Source of the DNA: Anaerolineae bacterium
GTDB lineage: Bacteria > Chloroflexota > Anaerolineae > 4572-78 > J111
DNA: 64,000 nt
Assembly (NCBI GenBank): GCA_023382535.1
Contig: JAHDWA010000006.1
Coordinates: 186,001 to 250,000 of the forward strand
Direction of reading: 5' to 3'
The notes beneath the pieces are model-generated. The model was not told where the DNA came from. It did no database searches and saw only the letters and a list, made by a program, of their open reading frames with translations. Within the stretch, counting starts at the first letter, position 1, and every line of letters begins with the position of its first letter. Of the stretch, positions 15,876 through 24,260 are shown one piece after another. The translations under genes and the position numbers were made by a program.

Positions 15876-17339
15876 ATGGATCAACGCATCATTGATTTTA
15901 TCGCCGGGCTGCGAGCGGCGGGGGTACGGATTTCTATTGCCGAAAGCGAGGACGCCTTTAATGCCACCCGCTGCATGGGCATTCTCGACCGGATGGATTT
16001 CCACGACTCGCTGCGAGCGACCCTGGTCAAAGAGGCGGTTGACCGGCCCATCTTCGACCAATTGTTTCCGCTGTATTTTGGCAGCGGGGGACCTCCGCTG
16101 CTTAACTTGACCGACAGCCTCTCGCCCGAAGAGAAAAATTTGCTGGCCCAGGCGCTGCGGGCGCTGCTGGAGCAACTGCGCCAAGACCAGCACCGCCAGG
16201 GAATCCAGCAAACGCAGCGAGGCGGCCAATCGTCAGCCGAAAGCCAGGTCAACAGCCTGATGCAGTTGTTGCGCTGGCTGCTGCAGGGCCAAAACCCAAC
16301 TCAGCAGGAACTGGATCAACTCGGCCAGCAGGCCGGCCTGCCCCACGCCGACTCGCCCTACCAGCAGAACTGGATTCAACAACGGATGATGCGGCAGATG
16401 GGCATGGAACTGCTGCGGCAATTGATGGAGCAGTTACCCGAACTGCTGGCCCAACTGGGGATGAGCCAGGAAGCTATTGACGAATTGATGAAGGGTATGG
16501 AGGAAAATCGCGAAGCTCTGGCCGAACAGATTGCCCAACATGTCGGCGCATCCCTGGCCCGCCAGCGGGCCGAGGATCAGCCTGACCAGAAACAGCAGGC
16601 CGCCGATTTAATGCACCGTCCCTTTAAGAATCTCAGTGAAAGCGAAGCCGACGTGCTGCGCGACGAGGTACGCCGCCTGGTGACCCAGCTCCGCAGCCGC
16701 GCTGCCCTGCGCCGCAAGCACAGCAAAAGCGGCACGCTTGACGCCAAAAAGACATTGCGGGCCAACCTGCGCTACGGGGGCGTACCGATGGAACTCAAAT
16801 TCAAAACTCGTCATCTCAAGCCCAAACTGCTGCTTATCTGTGATGTCTCGACCAGCATGCGGGCCGTGGTGGAGTTTTTGCTGCGCATGATTTATGAATT
16901 GCAGGATCAAGTAGCCAGCGCCCACAGCTTTGCCTTTATTGACGACCTGGAGAGCGTAGACGAGGATTTTGCTGAAAACCCGCCGGATGTGGCCATTGAG
17001 ATTGTGTTGACCCGGCTGCGGCCCGGCTACTATAACACCGACCTGGGCAACAGCCTCAACACCTTGATGATGCGGCATGCCGGAACAATTGACCACCGCA
17101 CCACGGTGATTTTTGTCGGCGATGGCCGCAACAACTACAACAACCCGCGCCTGGATTTGATGGATCAAATCAAGCGGCGCAGCAAGCGGCTCATCTGGCT
17201 GAACCCGGAGCATCCCCGCCAGTGGGGCACCGGCGATAGCGACATGCTGGCCTATTTGCCTTATGCAACCGCCGTTCATCGCGTCAGCAACCTGGCCGAG
17301 CTGGCCCAGGCTGTAGACAAGCTGCTAACCGTACATTAA
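15876..17339 (+). CDS. CoxE-like von Willebrand factor A domain protein
   Basis: The protein has 487 residues. A TTTTAAGGAGGG ribosome site precedes the ATG. The N-terminal 290 residues are helical and very rich in Gln (about 85-180) and charged residues. The C-terminal VWA domain starts with the metal-ion-dependent adhesion site DVSTS (about 321-325) and continues with a TDLGNSL segment supplying the next ligand and VGDGRNNY. CoxE-type proteins pair with MoxR ATPases such as the upstream gene product to mature or activate metalloenzymes. The Gln-rich middle may mediate assembly. The target is unknown; the pairing is well supported. Confidence 0.85.
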   Translation: MDQRIIDFIAGLRAAGVRISIAESEDAFNATRCMGILDRMDFHDSLRATLVKEAVDRPIFDQLFPLYFGSGGPPLLNLTDSLSPEEKNLLAQALRALLEQLRQDQHRQGIQQTQRGGQSSAESQVNSLMQLLRWLLQGQNPTQQELDQLGQQAGLPHADSPYQQNWIQQRMMRQMGMELLRQLMEQLPELLAQLGMSQEAIDELMKGMEENREALAEQIAQHVGASLARQRAEDQPDQKQQAADLMHRPFKNLSESEADVLRDEVRRLVTQLRSRAALRRKHSKSGTLDAKKTLRANLRYGGVPMELKFKTRHLKPKLLLICDVSTSMRAVVEFLLRMIYELQDQVASAHSFAFIDDLESVDEDFAENPPDVAIEIVLTRLRPGYYNTDLGNSLNTLMMRHAGTIDHRTTVIFVGDGRNNYNNPRLDLMDQIKRRSKRLIWLNPEHPRQWGTGDSDMLAYLPYATAVHRVSNLAELAQAVDKLLTVH

Positions 17340-17384
17340 ACAAATGTAGAGCATCAGTTTAAGCAGGCGCTGTGAGAGAAATCC

Positions 17385-19367
17385 ATGTTTCATAATGGGG
17401 GCTGGTGGGCCTTCATCAGCTATGACGAAAAAAAAGATCAACCCCAGCTCAGTTGGGCGCTGCTGCGGCGGGTGTGGAGTTACGCCAAGCCCTACCGGCT
17501 CAAAATCGTTGGGTTGCTGGTCACAATTTTTGCGATTACCGGCTTAAGCCTGATCCCGCCGCTACTGTACCGTGACCTGATTGATCAGGCGATTCCCAAC
17601 CGTGATGTGACCCGGCTGAATTGGCTGGCCCTGGGCATGATCGGTATTCCCCTGGTCAATGCGCTGATTGGCCTGGGACAGCGTTACCTCAGCGCCACCA
17701 TTGGCGAGAGCTTGATTGCCGATTTGCGCAATGCTCTGTTTAACCACATGCAGCGCATGGGCCTCAGATTTTTTACGCACGCCAAAACCGGCGAGTTGAT
17801 GAGCCGTCTCAACAACGATGTGGTCGGCGCGCAGAGCGCCCTGACCGGCACTTTCATCACCATTTTGACCAATATTGTCATGGTGGTGACCACCCTGATG
17901 ATTATGCTCTCGCTGGAGTGGCGTTTAACCCTGCTAAGTGTAGCTATCCTGCCTTTATTCATCTTCCCGACCCGCAGGGTGGGCCGCAAGCTGCGCGAAA
18001 TCCGCCGCGAAAGCCTGGATTTGAACGCCAAGATGAACGCGCTCATGAACGAGACCCTCAACGTGGACGGGGCGCTCCTGGTCAAGCTGTTTGGCCGGCA
18101 AACCGACGAGATGGCGAAGTTCCGCGAGCGGAGCACGAATGTGGCCAACATTGGCGTCCGCTCGGCCATGGTGGGGCGCTGGTTTTTTATGGGCCTGGGC
18201 CTGGTCAGCGCGATTGGCACAGCGGTGGTCTTTTGGGTCGGCGGCCACCTGGTCTTGCAGGGAGCTTTTACCATTGGCACGATTGTCGCCTTTGGCTCGT
18301 ATTTAACCCAATTGTATGGCCCGCTTAGCTCCATTACCAACGCCCACATCGAGTTTGCTACCAGCATGGTCAGCTTTGAACGAGTCTTTGAAATTATAGA
18401 CCTGCCCCTGGAAATTGAGGATAAACCCGACGCTGCTACCTTAACTCATGTTGCCGGGGCAGTTGCCTTTCAAAATGTCTCTTTTAGTTATACCCAGGGC
18501 GGCGATGGCGGGGCCGGGATACTTGGTTTAAAGGCGGAAGGAGGAGGGATGAAGGATGAAAATGGAAAAGAGGAAAATTCATCCTTCCGCCTTCATCCTT
18601 CATCCTTTAAGGTCTCTACTCGCACGATGGCTTTACATGACGTCAGCTTTGAGATTCACCCCGGCCAACTGGTGGCCCTGGTGGGTCCCAGCGGTGCAGG
18701 CAAAACGACCATTACCTATCTGCTGCCGCGCCTGTACGACCCTACTGCGGGCCGTATCTGCCTGGATGGGCACGATTTACGTGATCTAACGCAGAAGTCG
18801 CTGGCCCAGGCAATTGGCATGGTCACTCAGGAGACCTATCTGTTTCACGACACACTCAAGGCCAATCTGCTCTACGCCAAGCCCAACGCCAGCCAGGCCG
18901 AAATTGAAGCAGCCTGCCAGGCGGCTAACATTCACCACTTTATTGCCGGTCTGCCGGATGGTTATGAGACCGTGGTCGGCGAGCGCGGCTACCGCCTGAG
19001 CGGCGGCGAGAAGCAGCGGGTCGCCATTGCCCGCGTTATCCTCAAAGACCCGCGCATCCTGGTCCTTGACGAGGCTACCAGCAGCCTCGACAGCCAGAGC
19101 GAGGCGTTGATCCAGGAGGCGCTGGAACGGATCATGAAAAACCGGACCAGTATTGTGATTGCCCACCGGCTCAGCACCATCCTGGCCGCCGATGTGATTT
19201 TGGTGATGAACGAAGGGCGGTTGGTGGAACAGGGTCGCCGCAGCGCCACCCAGTCCGCTCACGAAGAACTCCTGGCCCGGGGCGGGCTGTACGCCAGCCT
19301 TTATCAAACCCAATTCCGGGCCATCTATCAGCCCAACGACGGCGCTAAAGCTGAAGCACTGACCTAG
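17385..19367 (+). CDS. ABC exporter half-transporter (permease fused to ATPase)
   Basis: The protein has 660 residues. Residues 30 to about 330 form a six-helix type-IV exporter membrane domain. The nucleotide-binding domain (about 365-650) shows an A-loop Tyr in SFSYT, Walker A GPSGAGKTT (about 434-442), Q-loop VTQET, signature LSGGEKQRVAIAR (about 538-550), Walker B ILVLDEATSSLD and H-loop IAHRLS. It would work as a homodimer exporting lipids, peptides or drugs. Between the A-loop and ALHDVSF, residues about 381-408 are an insertion encoded by an in-frame heptamer repeat (18528-18610), placed in a surface loop so that no core motif is disrupted. Confidence 0.9.
   Translation: MFHNGGWWAFISYDEKKDQPQLSWALLRRVWSYAKPYRLKIVGLLVTIFAITGLSLIPPLLYRDLIDQAIPNRDVTRLNWLALGMIGIPLVNALIGLGQRYLSATIGESLIADLRNALFNHMQRMGLRFFTHAKTGELMSRLNNDVVGAQSALTGTFITILTNIVMVVTTLMIMLSLEWRLTLLSVAILPLFIFPTRRVGRKLREIRRESLDLNAKMNALMNETLNVDGALLVKLFGRQTDEMAKFRERSTNVANIGVRSAMVGRWFFMGLGLVSAIGTAVVFWVGGHLVLQGAFTIGTIVAFGSYLTQLYGPLSSITNAHIEFATSMVSFERVFEIIDLPLEIEDKPDAATLTHVAGAVAFQNVSFSYTQGGDGGAGILGLKAEGGGMKDENGKEENSSFRLHPSSFKVSTRTMALHDVSFEIHPGQLVALVGPSGAGKTTITYLLPRLYDPTAGRICLDGHDLRDLTQKSLAQAIGMVTQETYLFHDTLKANLLYAKPNASQAEIEAACQAANIHHFIAGLPDGYETVVGERGYRLSGGEKQRVAIARVILKDPRILVLDEATSSLDSQSEALIQEALERIMKNRTSIVIAHRLSTILAADVILVMNEGRLVEQGRRSATQSAHEELLARGGLYASLYQTQFRAIYQPNDGAKAEALT
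18528..18610. repeat. In-frame heptamer palindromic element inside the ABC exporter gene
   Basis: Eleven heptamers in exact register (GGCGGAA, GGAGGAG, GGATGAA, GGATGAA, AATGGAA, AAGAGGA, AAATTCA, TCCTTCC, GCCTTCA, TCCTTCA, TCCTTTA; 18533-18609) are bounded by TTAAAGG and CCTTTAA. The left half is purine-rich and the right half is its approximate inverse. It is translated without a frame break into a low-complexity linker of about 28 residues. Confidence 0.8.
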
Positions 19368-19373
19368 CTGAAA

Positions 19374-19404
19374 GGCTCTAAAGGTCTTAGAGACCTTTAG
19401 AGCC
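19374..19404. terminator. Perfect 13-bp hairpin after the ABC exporter
   Basis: GGCTCTAAAGGTC (19374-19386) and GACCTTTAGAGCC (19392-19404) pair perfectly around a 5-nt loop, starting 7 nt after the stop codon. A short TTTT run follows 6 nt later. It may terminate the exporter transcript. Its internal 7-nt periodicity also fits the heptamer repeat family. Confidence 0.55.
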
Positions 19405-19514
19405 CGAACATTTTGCCCCCTTGCTCATAATCTAATATACTCCACTCCAAAATCGAAGGCAGAGTTTGCTTTGCCTTTCCTTCAATAAAATCTATCCGCT
19501 GGGAGGAATTTGTC

Positions 19515-20540
19515 ATGGCCCAACGTATGGCCCTTTACATGCAAGACAAACACCCCATTCGCTACGAGCTGGAGATGGCCAAGTATGCCGAAGAACGCGG
19601 CTTCTCCGAAATCTGGCAGGCCGATACCCGGCTGGCCCGCGACTGCGTAGTGATGATGAGCGCCTTTTTGACCGAAACGGAGCGGCTGCGGCTCGGTTCC
19701 GGGGTGCTGCCCATCTGGACCCGCAACCCGGCGGTCATTGCCGCCACCTGGAGCACGATGTGGGAGCTGGCCGGCAAGCTGGACGACGGCCGCAGCCGGG
19801 TGATGCTCGGCCTGGGGGCCTGGTGGGAGCCGATTGCCGGGCGGGTGGGGGTCAAACGAGAGCGGCCTTTGCAGGCCATGCGGGAAAATATCGAGGCGAT
19901 CCGCCAGCTCTTCAATATGGAGGAAGTGACCTATCACGGCGATTTTGTGCAGCTCGACCGGATCAGGCTGGATGTAGCCTACGGCGACACGTCGCCGCGA
20001 AATATTCCCATCTATATCGGGGCGACGGGCGATAAGATGCTGGAAATGAGCGGCGAAATTTGTGACGGCGTGGTGTTGAATTACGTGGTTTCGGTGGATT
20101 ACATTCGCCGGGCGGTCAGCCTGGTGGAAAAGGGCGCGCAGAAGGCGGGCAAAACCATCGCCGATATTGACCGGCCCGAACTGCTGGTCTGCTGCCTCTC
20201 CGACGAAAACCCGGCGGCGGCTATGGCCGAAGGCAAAAAGCTGGTCGCCTATTACTTGGCCACCGAGCCGCACATCATGAAAGCCAGCGGTGTGGACGAG
20301 GAACTGCTGGCCAGGGTCCAGTCCATTATGAGCTGGCCGGCGACCGAAGAGGATTATATCAAAGCCAGCCAGGTTATCCCCGACGAGGTGGTGCGCAATC
20401 TGATGGCCGTCGGCACCAGCGCGGAGTGCCGGGCCAAAGTCGCCGAGTATATCCGGGCCGGCGTCACCTGCCCCATCCTTTTCCCCATGATGGACGACAT
20501 CAAGGCCGTGATTGACGCCTTTGCCGATTGGGAGCCGTAG
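19515..20540 (+). CDS. LLM-class flavin/F420-dependent oxidoreductase
   Basis: The protein has 341 residues forming one TIM-barrel domain of the luciferase-like monooxygenase family. The N-terminus is short and lacks the usual first strand extension. Recognisable elements are [18 protein letters not shown], the [10 protein letters not shown] strand, [22 protein letters not shown] and DGVVLNY. The overall pattern is closest to F420-dependent methylene-tetrahydromethanopterin reductase-like proteins, so the coenzyme may be F420, which Chloroflexota can make. A GGGAGGA ribosome site supports the start. It lies between a hairpin and a heptamer repeat and seems monocistronic; the substrate is unknown. 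Confidence 0.8.
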   Translation: MAQRMALYMQDKHPIRYELEMAKYAEERGFSEIWQADTRLARDCVVMMSAFLTETERLRLGSGVLPIWTRNPAVIAATWSTMWELAGKLDDGRSRVMLGLGAWWEPIAGRVGVKRERPLQAMRENIEAIRQLFNMEEVTYHGDFVQLDRIRLDVAYGDTSPRNIPIYIGATGDKMLEMSGEICDGVVLNYVVSVDYIRRAVSLVEKGAQKAGKTIADIDRPELLVCCLSDENPAAAMAEGKKLVAYYLATEPHIMKASGVDEELLARVQSIMSWPATEEDYIKASQVIPDEVVRNLMAVGTSAECRAKVAEYIRAGVTCPILFPMMDDIKAVIDAFADWEP

Positions 20541-20543
20541 GAA

Positions 20544-20564
20544 GACCGCCGACCGCTGACCGCC
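20544..20564. repeat. Three perfect-register heptamers
   Basis: GACCGCC, GACCGCT and GACCGCC directly follow the stop of the LLM oxidoreductase gene. It is the shortest array of the family in the window and has no inverted arm. Confidence 0.55.
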
Positions 20565-20609
20565 AAAATAATGTCCTTCGATTGGCTGGTATCTTCTGCT
20601 AGATTCCGG

Positions 20610-20615
20610 TATAAT
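20610..20615 (+). promoter_or_regulatory. Candidate -10 element of the ATPase-TOPRIM unit
   Basis: TATAAT preceded by TTCCGG matches the context of the pentapeptide-gene promoter. It lies 37 nt before the ATPase start. No good -35 is present at 16-18 nt, so promoter strength would rest on the -10 context. Confidence 0.4.
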
Positions 20616-20652
20616 TTGCTTATGTCTAACTGATCTTGAGAAAGTTACTTTT

Positions 20653-21726
20653 ATGCTAAGAGATATTACGATTGAGAATTATCGCCTCTTTGAGAAGTTC
20701 CACTTGGAGGGGCTGAACCAAATCAATCTTCTGGTTGGGACGAATAATAGCGGCAAGAGTAGCTTACTTGAAGCTATTTACTTGTTGATAAATCAAGAAA
20801 TGCCGTCAGCGTTATTCCAAATTCTTGAAATTAGAGGAGAAGTTACTCCTGATTATAGATTGAGACCCAGAGGTGGTTATCAAGTATCTCATGTTTTTCG
20901 AAATCACAATTTTCATGAAGTGGTGATCAACATCTCCTCACAGGTAACGCTGGGTGCCCCTTTAACTTTAACTATATCTTATCGTGAAGATTACCAACAA
21001 TTAAAACAATTGACCCTTTTCGATGAAGATGAAAATAAGCTTGCCTCAGGATTATTATTCTCATATAGTGATAAGGCTAGTCGCTTTTTTCCAATTACTG
21101 AAGATGGGTTGATTGAAGCAGATACGCGATCTGCTAGACGCTTCGTTTCCGGTTCTGACCAAAATAATAATAGGTTTATTTCCCCCGACTATCTTGACCA
21201 ACGCGAAATAGCACGTCTATGGGATCAAATTACTTTAACACCCGAAGAGGATAAAGTTTTAGAGGCCCTCCGTATTTTAGAGCCTGATATCGAACGAATT
21301 GGATTTACTAGTCAGCAATCAACAAGGAGCGGCATACTCCTCAAAGTAAAAGGAAATGATTACCCACTACCTTTGGGAAGTATGGGGGATGGAATGCGGC
21401 GGATATTAGTCTTGGCTGCATCAATAGTTAATTGTGAAAATGGGGCGCTCTTCGTTGATGAAATTGACACTGGCTTGCATTACAAAGCCCTCACCCAGAT
21501 GTGGCGGCTGGTCATTGAAACGGCTAAAAGGCTAAATGTGCAGGTATTTGCGACCACACATAGTTGGGATTGTTTAGTTGCATTTCACAAAGCATTGACC
21601 GAAACTTCGGCAGTGGGACTGGGCAGCGTCTTTCGGCTGGAACGCAAAGATGATCAAATTAAGTATGTTTCATACACGGGCGATAAATTGGCGGTAGCCA
21701 TTGAGCATGACATCGAGGTTCGTTAA
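20653..21726 (+). CDS. OLD/RecF-like AAA ATPase (possible defence protein)
   Basis: The protein has 357 residues. It starts MLRDITIENYRLFEKF, typical of the ABC-ATPase clade with RecF, OLD and AAA_15/AAA_21 proteins. Walker A is GTNNSGKSS (29-37). Near the C-terminus come a signature-like PLGSMGDGMRR, Walker B ALFVDEIDTGLH (about 266-277) and the switch motif ATTHSWD. The middle (about 60-210) is a variable insertion. Its stop overlaps the next gene (TOPRIM) as TAATG. ATPase plus separate TOPRIM nuclease is the layout of several anti-phage systems (PARIS, RloA-RloB, split OLD types). The gene is visibly richer in A+T than its neighbours, which suggests acquisition. Defence is an inference. 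Confidence 0.82.
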   Translation: MLRDITIENYRLFEKFHLEGLNQINLLVGTNNSGKSSLLEAIYLLINQEMPSALFQILEIRGEVTPDYRLRPRGGYQVSHVFRNHNFHEVVINISSQVTLGAPLTLTISYREDYQQLKQLTLFDEDENKLASGLLFSYSDKASRFFPITEDGLIEADTRSARRFVSGSDQNNNRFISPDYLDQREIARLWDQITLTPEEDKVLEALRILEPDIERIGFTSQQSTRSGILLKVKGNDYPLPLGSMGDGMRRILVLAASIVNCENGALFVDEIDTGLHYKALTQMWRLVIETAKRLNVQVFATTHSWDCLVAFHKALTETSAVGLGSVFRLERKDDQIKYVSYTGDKLAVAIEHDIEVR

Positions 21727-22361
21727 TGAGCCGCCGGTCTGACAAAAATGCTCATCTGCTGGTTGAAGGTAAAAATGACCAACACGTTGTTTGGGCTTTA
21801 TGCGAAGCATATAAACTGCCAGAAACTTTTGATGTCCTTGTTCCAGGGGATGGCGGCGTTGAAGCGGTCTTACAGGATATTCCAGCCCGACTGGACGAGT
21901 CCGGGTTAAAATCATTGGGGATCATGCTCGACGCCGATGAGGATATTCAGGCCTGTTGGAATGGAGTGCGAAGACGCCTGGAAGCGGCGGGATATGCAAT
22001 ACCCACTCAACCAGTTGGGGAAGGTTTTATTACCATACTGCCGGATCGGCCCCGAGTAGGGGTGTGGGTTATGCCGGATAACCAACTGCCGGGCATGTTG
22101 GAAGATTTCGTGGGCTATCTTATTCCCCAGAATGATCGCCTCAAACCTCTGGCTGAGAAAACATTGCAATCCATCGAGAAAAAGAAACTAAATCTCTATA
22201 GACCCACCTACCGTTCAAAAGCTCTTATCCACACCTGGCTGGCTTGGCAAGAGACACCTGGAATGCCGATGGGCCAGGCCATCACAGCCCGCGCGTTACA
22301 ATATGATCAATCATTGGCAAGTAGTTTTGTAAATTGGTTACAAAGGCTATTTGCCGAATGA
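21726..22361 (+). CDS. TOPRIM-like protein (DUF3226-type) paired with the ATPase
   Basis: The protein has 211 residues. The TOPRIM acidic residues are in place: Glu14 in LLVEGKNDQHVV, and Asp69 and Asp71 in GIMLDADED, with GDGG at 41-44 between them. This matches small TOPRIM proteins of the DUF3226/OLD-nuclease kind, which bind Mg2+ and can cleave nucleic acid. A C-terminal helical part (LAWQETPGMPMGQAI) is characteristic of the DUF3226 group. The start overlaps the ATPase stop (TAATG), and its own stop overlaps the next ATG (ATGA). It is probably the nuclease effector of the pair; activity and trigger are not known. Confidence 0.78.
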   Translation: MSRRSDKNAHLLVEGKNDQHVVWALCEAYKLPETFDVLVPGDGGVEAVLQDIPARLDESGLKSLGIMLDADEDIQACWNGVRRRLEAAGYAIPTQPVGEGFITILPDRPRVGVWVMPDNQLPGMLEDFVGYLIPQNDRLKPLAEKTLQSIEKKKLNLYRPTYRSKALIHTWLAWQETPGMPMGQAITARALQYDQSLASSFVNWLQRLFAE

Positions 22362-23416
22362 ACACTGCTCCTAATAAAAATCGTATTCGTCTAGCATTAG
22401 TTGGTTCTGGTATCTTCGCTCGTGACGTCCACATTCCGGCACTGCAAACTCTAAGTGACATCTTTGAAATCGTCGCCGTTTACAGCCGCTCGCAGGCTAA
22501 TGCGATGGCTCTGGCGAGACAACTGCCGGGCCAGGTAGAGGCGACAACCGATCTGCCGGCCCTGCTGGTCCGTGACGACATCGAGGCGGTGGACATCATC
22601 CTGCCGATTGAGGTGATGCCGCCGCTGGTTGAATTGGCGCTGCGTTCCGGCAAGCACGTTCTCAGCGAGAAGCCTATTGCCTCCACTGTGGCGACCGGGC
22701 GGCGGCTGCTGGATTTGTACCGGCAGAACAGCGGGCAAACCTGGGTGGTTGGCGAAAACTGGCGCTATGAAGAAGCTTTTGAACGGGCCGCGGCGATTAT
22801 TCATGGAGGGGAAATTGGCCGCCCCCTCTTGTGTCATTGGGTGGTCTACAATCCCATCAACCCGGATAACAAATATTACGCTACCCCCTGGCGCAGGTCC
22901 GGCGATTTTCCCGGTGGATTCTTGCTGGACGTAGGGGTGCATCACATCGCCGTGCTGCGCTGGCTGCTGGGCGAAATCAGCCAGGTCAGCGCCGTAACCC
23001 GGCAGCTCCGGGCGGATTTGCCTCCCGCCGATCTCTTGAGCGCGACCCTCCAGTTTGAGAGCGGTCCGACCGGCGTTTACCTGGCGACCTACGCTGTCAA
23101 CGCTCCCTGGCCGCCGGCGCTGTATATTACCGGTGAAAAAGGATCGCTTCGAGTCCACCGGCAAGGGCTGGATGTTACCAGCAGCGGTGTGACCCGGACG
23201 GTTGCCATCACCCCGCATCAAGGGGTTAAAGTGGAACTGGCGGCCTTTGCGGCGGCTGTTCGCCGGGGCGAGGTGCATCGCTGCACGCCAGGACAGGCGC
23301 TGCAAGATGTCGCGGTGATTGAAGCCATGCTGCGTTCGGCGGAGACGGGCTGCCAGGTGGCGCCGGAACAGGTTGGGGGAGTCAGAGATGAGAACCTTCG
23401 ATTACAAATTTATTGA
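22358..23416 (+). CDS. Gfo/Idh/MocA-family NAD(P)-dependent oxidoreductase
   Basis: The protein has 352 residues from the ATG at 22358, which overlaps the TOPRIM stop as ATGA. The N-terminal Rossmann motif is VGSGIFARDVHIPAL and the family's conserved EKP motif is LSEKPIAST. The C-terminal alpha/beta domain carries GGFLLDVGVHHIAVLRWLLG with the usual catalytic-region His. Members oxidise or reduce sugars and cyclitols. The next gene (amidohydrolase) overlaps its 3' end by 29 nt, so the two probably act in one catabolic step series. Base composition returns to the GC-rich norm here, unlike the preceding two genes. Confidence 0.87.
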   Translation: MNTAPNKNRIRLALVGSGIFARDVHIPALQTLSDIFEIVAVYSRSQANAMALARQLPGQVEATTDLPALLVRDDIEAVDIILPIEVMPPLVELALRSGKHVLSEKPIASTVATGRRLLDLYRQNSGQTWVVGENWRYEEAFERAAAIIHGGEIGRPLLCHWVVYNPINPDNKYYATPWRRSGDFPGGFLLDVGVHHIAVLRWLLGEISQVSAVTRQLRADLPPADLLSATLQFESGPTGVYLATYAVNAPWPPALYITGEKGSLRVHRQGLDVTSSGVTRTVAITPHQGVKVELAAFAAAVRRGEVHRCTPGQALQDVAVIEAMLRSAETGCQVAPEQVGGVRDENLRLQIY

Positions 23417-24260
23417 CATTCATGTGCACATTACCCCCTGGGATGCGGTCAAGCCGGAGATTGCCGCGGCGGTGAAGGCGACCCAGGCGGACCCTTCCCG
23501 GCTGGATGAATTTACCACCGACCCGCACAAGCTGGTGGCCTATATGGACGAGCATAACATCGAATGGCTCGGTTTAATAAACTACCTTAGCCCCGATGTT
23601 ATTGGCTACACCGAGGAAATCAACAACTTCACCGCCGGCTTTGCCTCAGCCTATCCCCACCGTTTCATTCCCTTTGGCGGCATTGACCCCCGCCGCACCC
23701 CTCAGGTGGCCGAGCAGATGGATCACCTCCTGGGTGAGCTGGGCCTCAAAGCCATCAAGCTGCACCCGCCGCACCAACTGTTCAACGTGAACGATTATCT
23801 CTTCAACAAAGAGTTGGCCGGGCTGGCTGTTGTCTACGAAAAGTGCATCGAGTACGGCGCGCCCCTCATGGTCCATACCGGCACTTCCGTCTTCAAAGGC
23901 GCACGCAACCGCTTTGCCGACCCGCTGCCGATTGACGATGTGGCTGTGGATTTTCCCGATCTTAAAATCATCGCCGCCCATGCTGGGCGGCCTATGTACA
24001 CCGATACCGCCTTTTTCCTGCTCCGCCGTCACCCCAACGTGTACTTCGACATTTCCAGCACGCCGCCAAAAAGTTTGCCGCAGTACTACCCCTGGCTGGA
24101 GCGCGTGGCCGATAAAGCCATGTTCGGCTCCGATTGGCCCGCTCCCGGCGTTAAAGATATCTACGATAATATCCAGCAGTTTTTGACGTTGAACCTGTCC
24201 GATGAGGAAAAACGCAAGATTCTGCGTGACAACGCGGTCAAGGTGTTTAATCTGGGTTAG
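23388..24260 (+). CDS. Amidohydrolase-2 family metal-dependent hydrolase
   Basis: The protein has 290 residues from the ATG at 23388, inside the end of the upstream dehydrogenase gene. TIM-barrel motifs are the metal-binding DIHVH near residue 10, KLHPPHQ, MVHTGTS, IIAAHAGRP and the catalytic Asp in MFGSDWPAPG. The family includes hydrolases and decarboxylases acting on cyclic or aromatic acids and lactones. With the Gfo/Idh/MocA partner, sugar-lactone hydrolysis is one possibility. Its stop (24258-24260) overlaps the stop codon of the convergent membrane protein gene, so the two genes share three bases. Confidence 0.85.
   Translation: MRTFDYKFIDIHVHITPWDAVKPEIAAAVKATQADPSRLDEFTTDPHKLVAYMDEHNIEWLGLINYLSPDVIGYTEEINNFTAGFASAYPHRFIPFGGIDPRRTPQVAEQMDHLLGELGLKAIKLHPPHQLFNVNDYLFNKELAGLAVVYEKCIEYGAPLMVHTGTSVFKGARNRFADPLPIDDVAVDFPDLKIIAAHAGRPMYTDTAFFLLRRHPNVYFDISSTPPKSLPQYYPWLERVADKAMFGSDWPAPGVKDIYDNIQQFLTLNLSDEEKRKILRDNAVKVFNLG

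Noticed and set aside
16608..17279. Minus-strand frame of 223 codons
   Set aside because: It is antisense to the VWA domain of the CoxE-like gene, which has clear motifs and a ribosome site.
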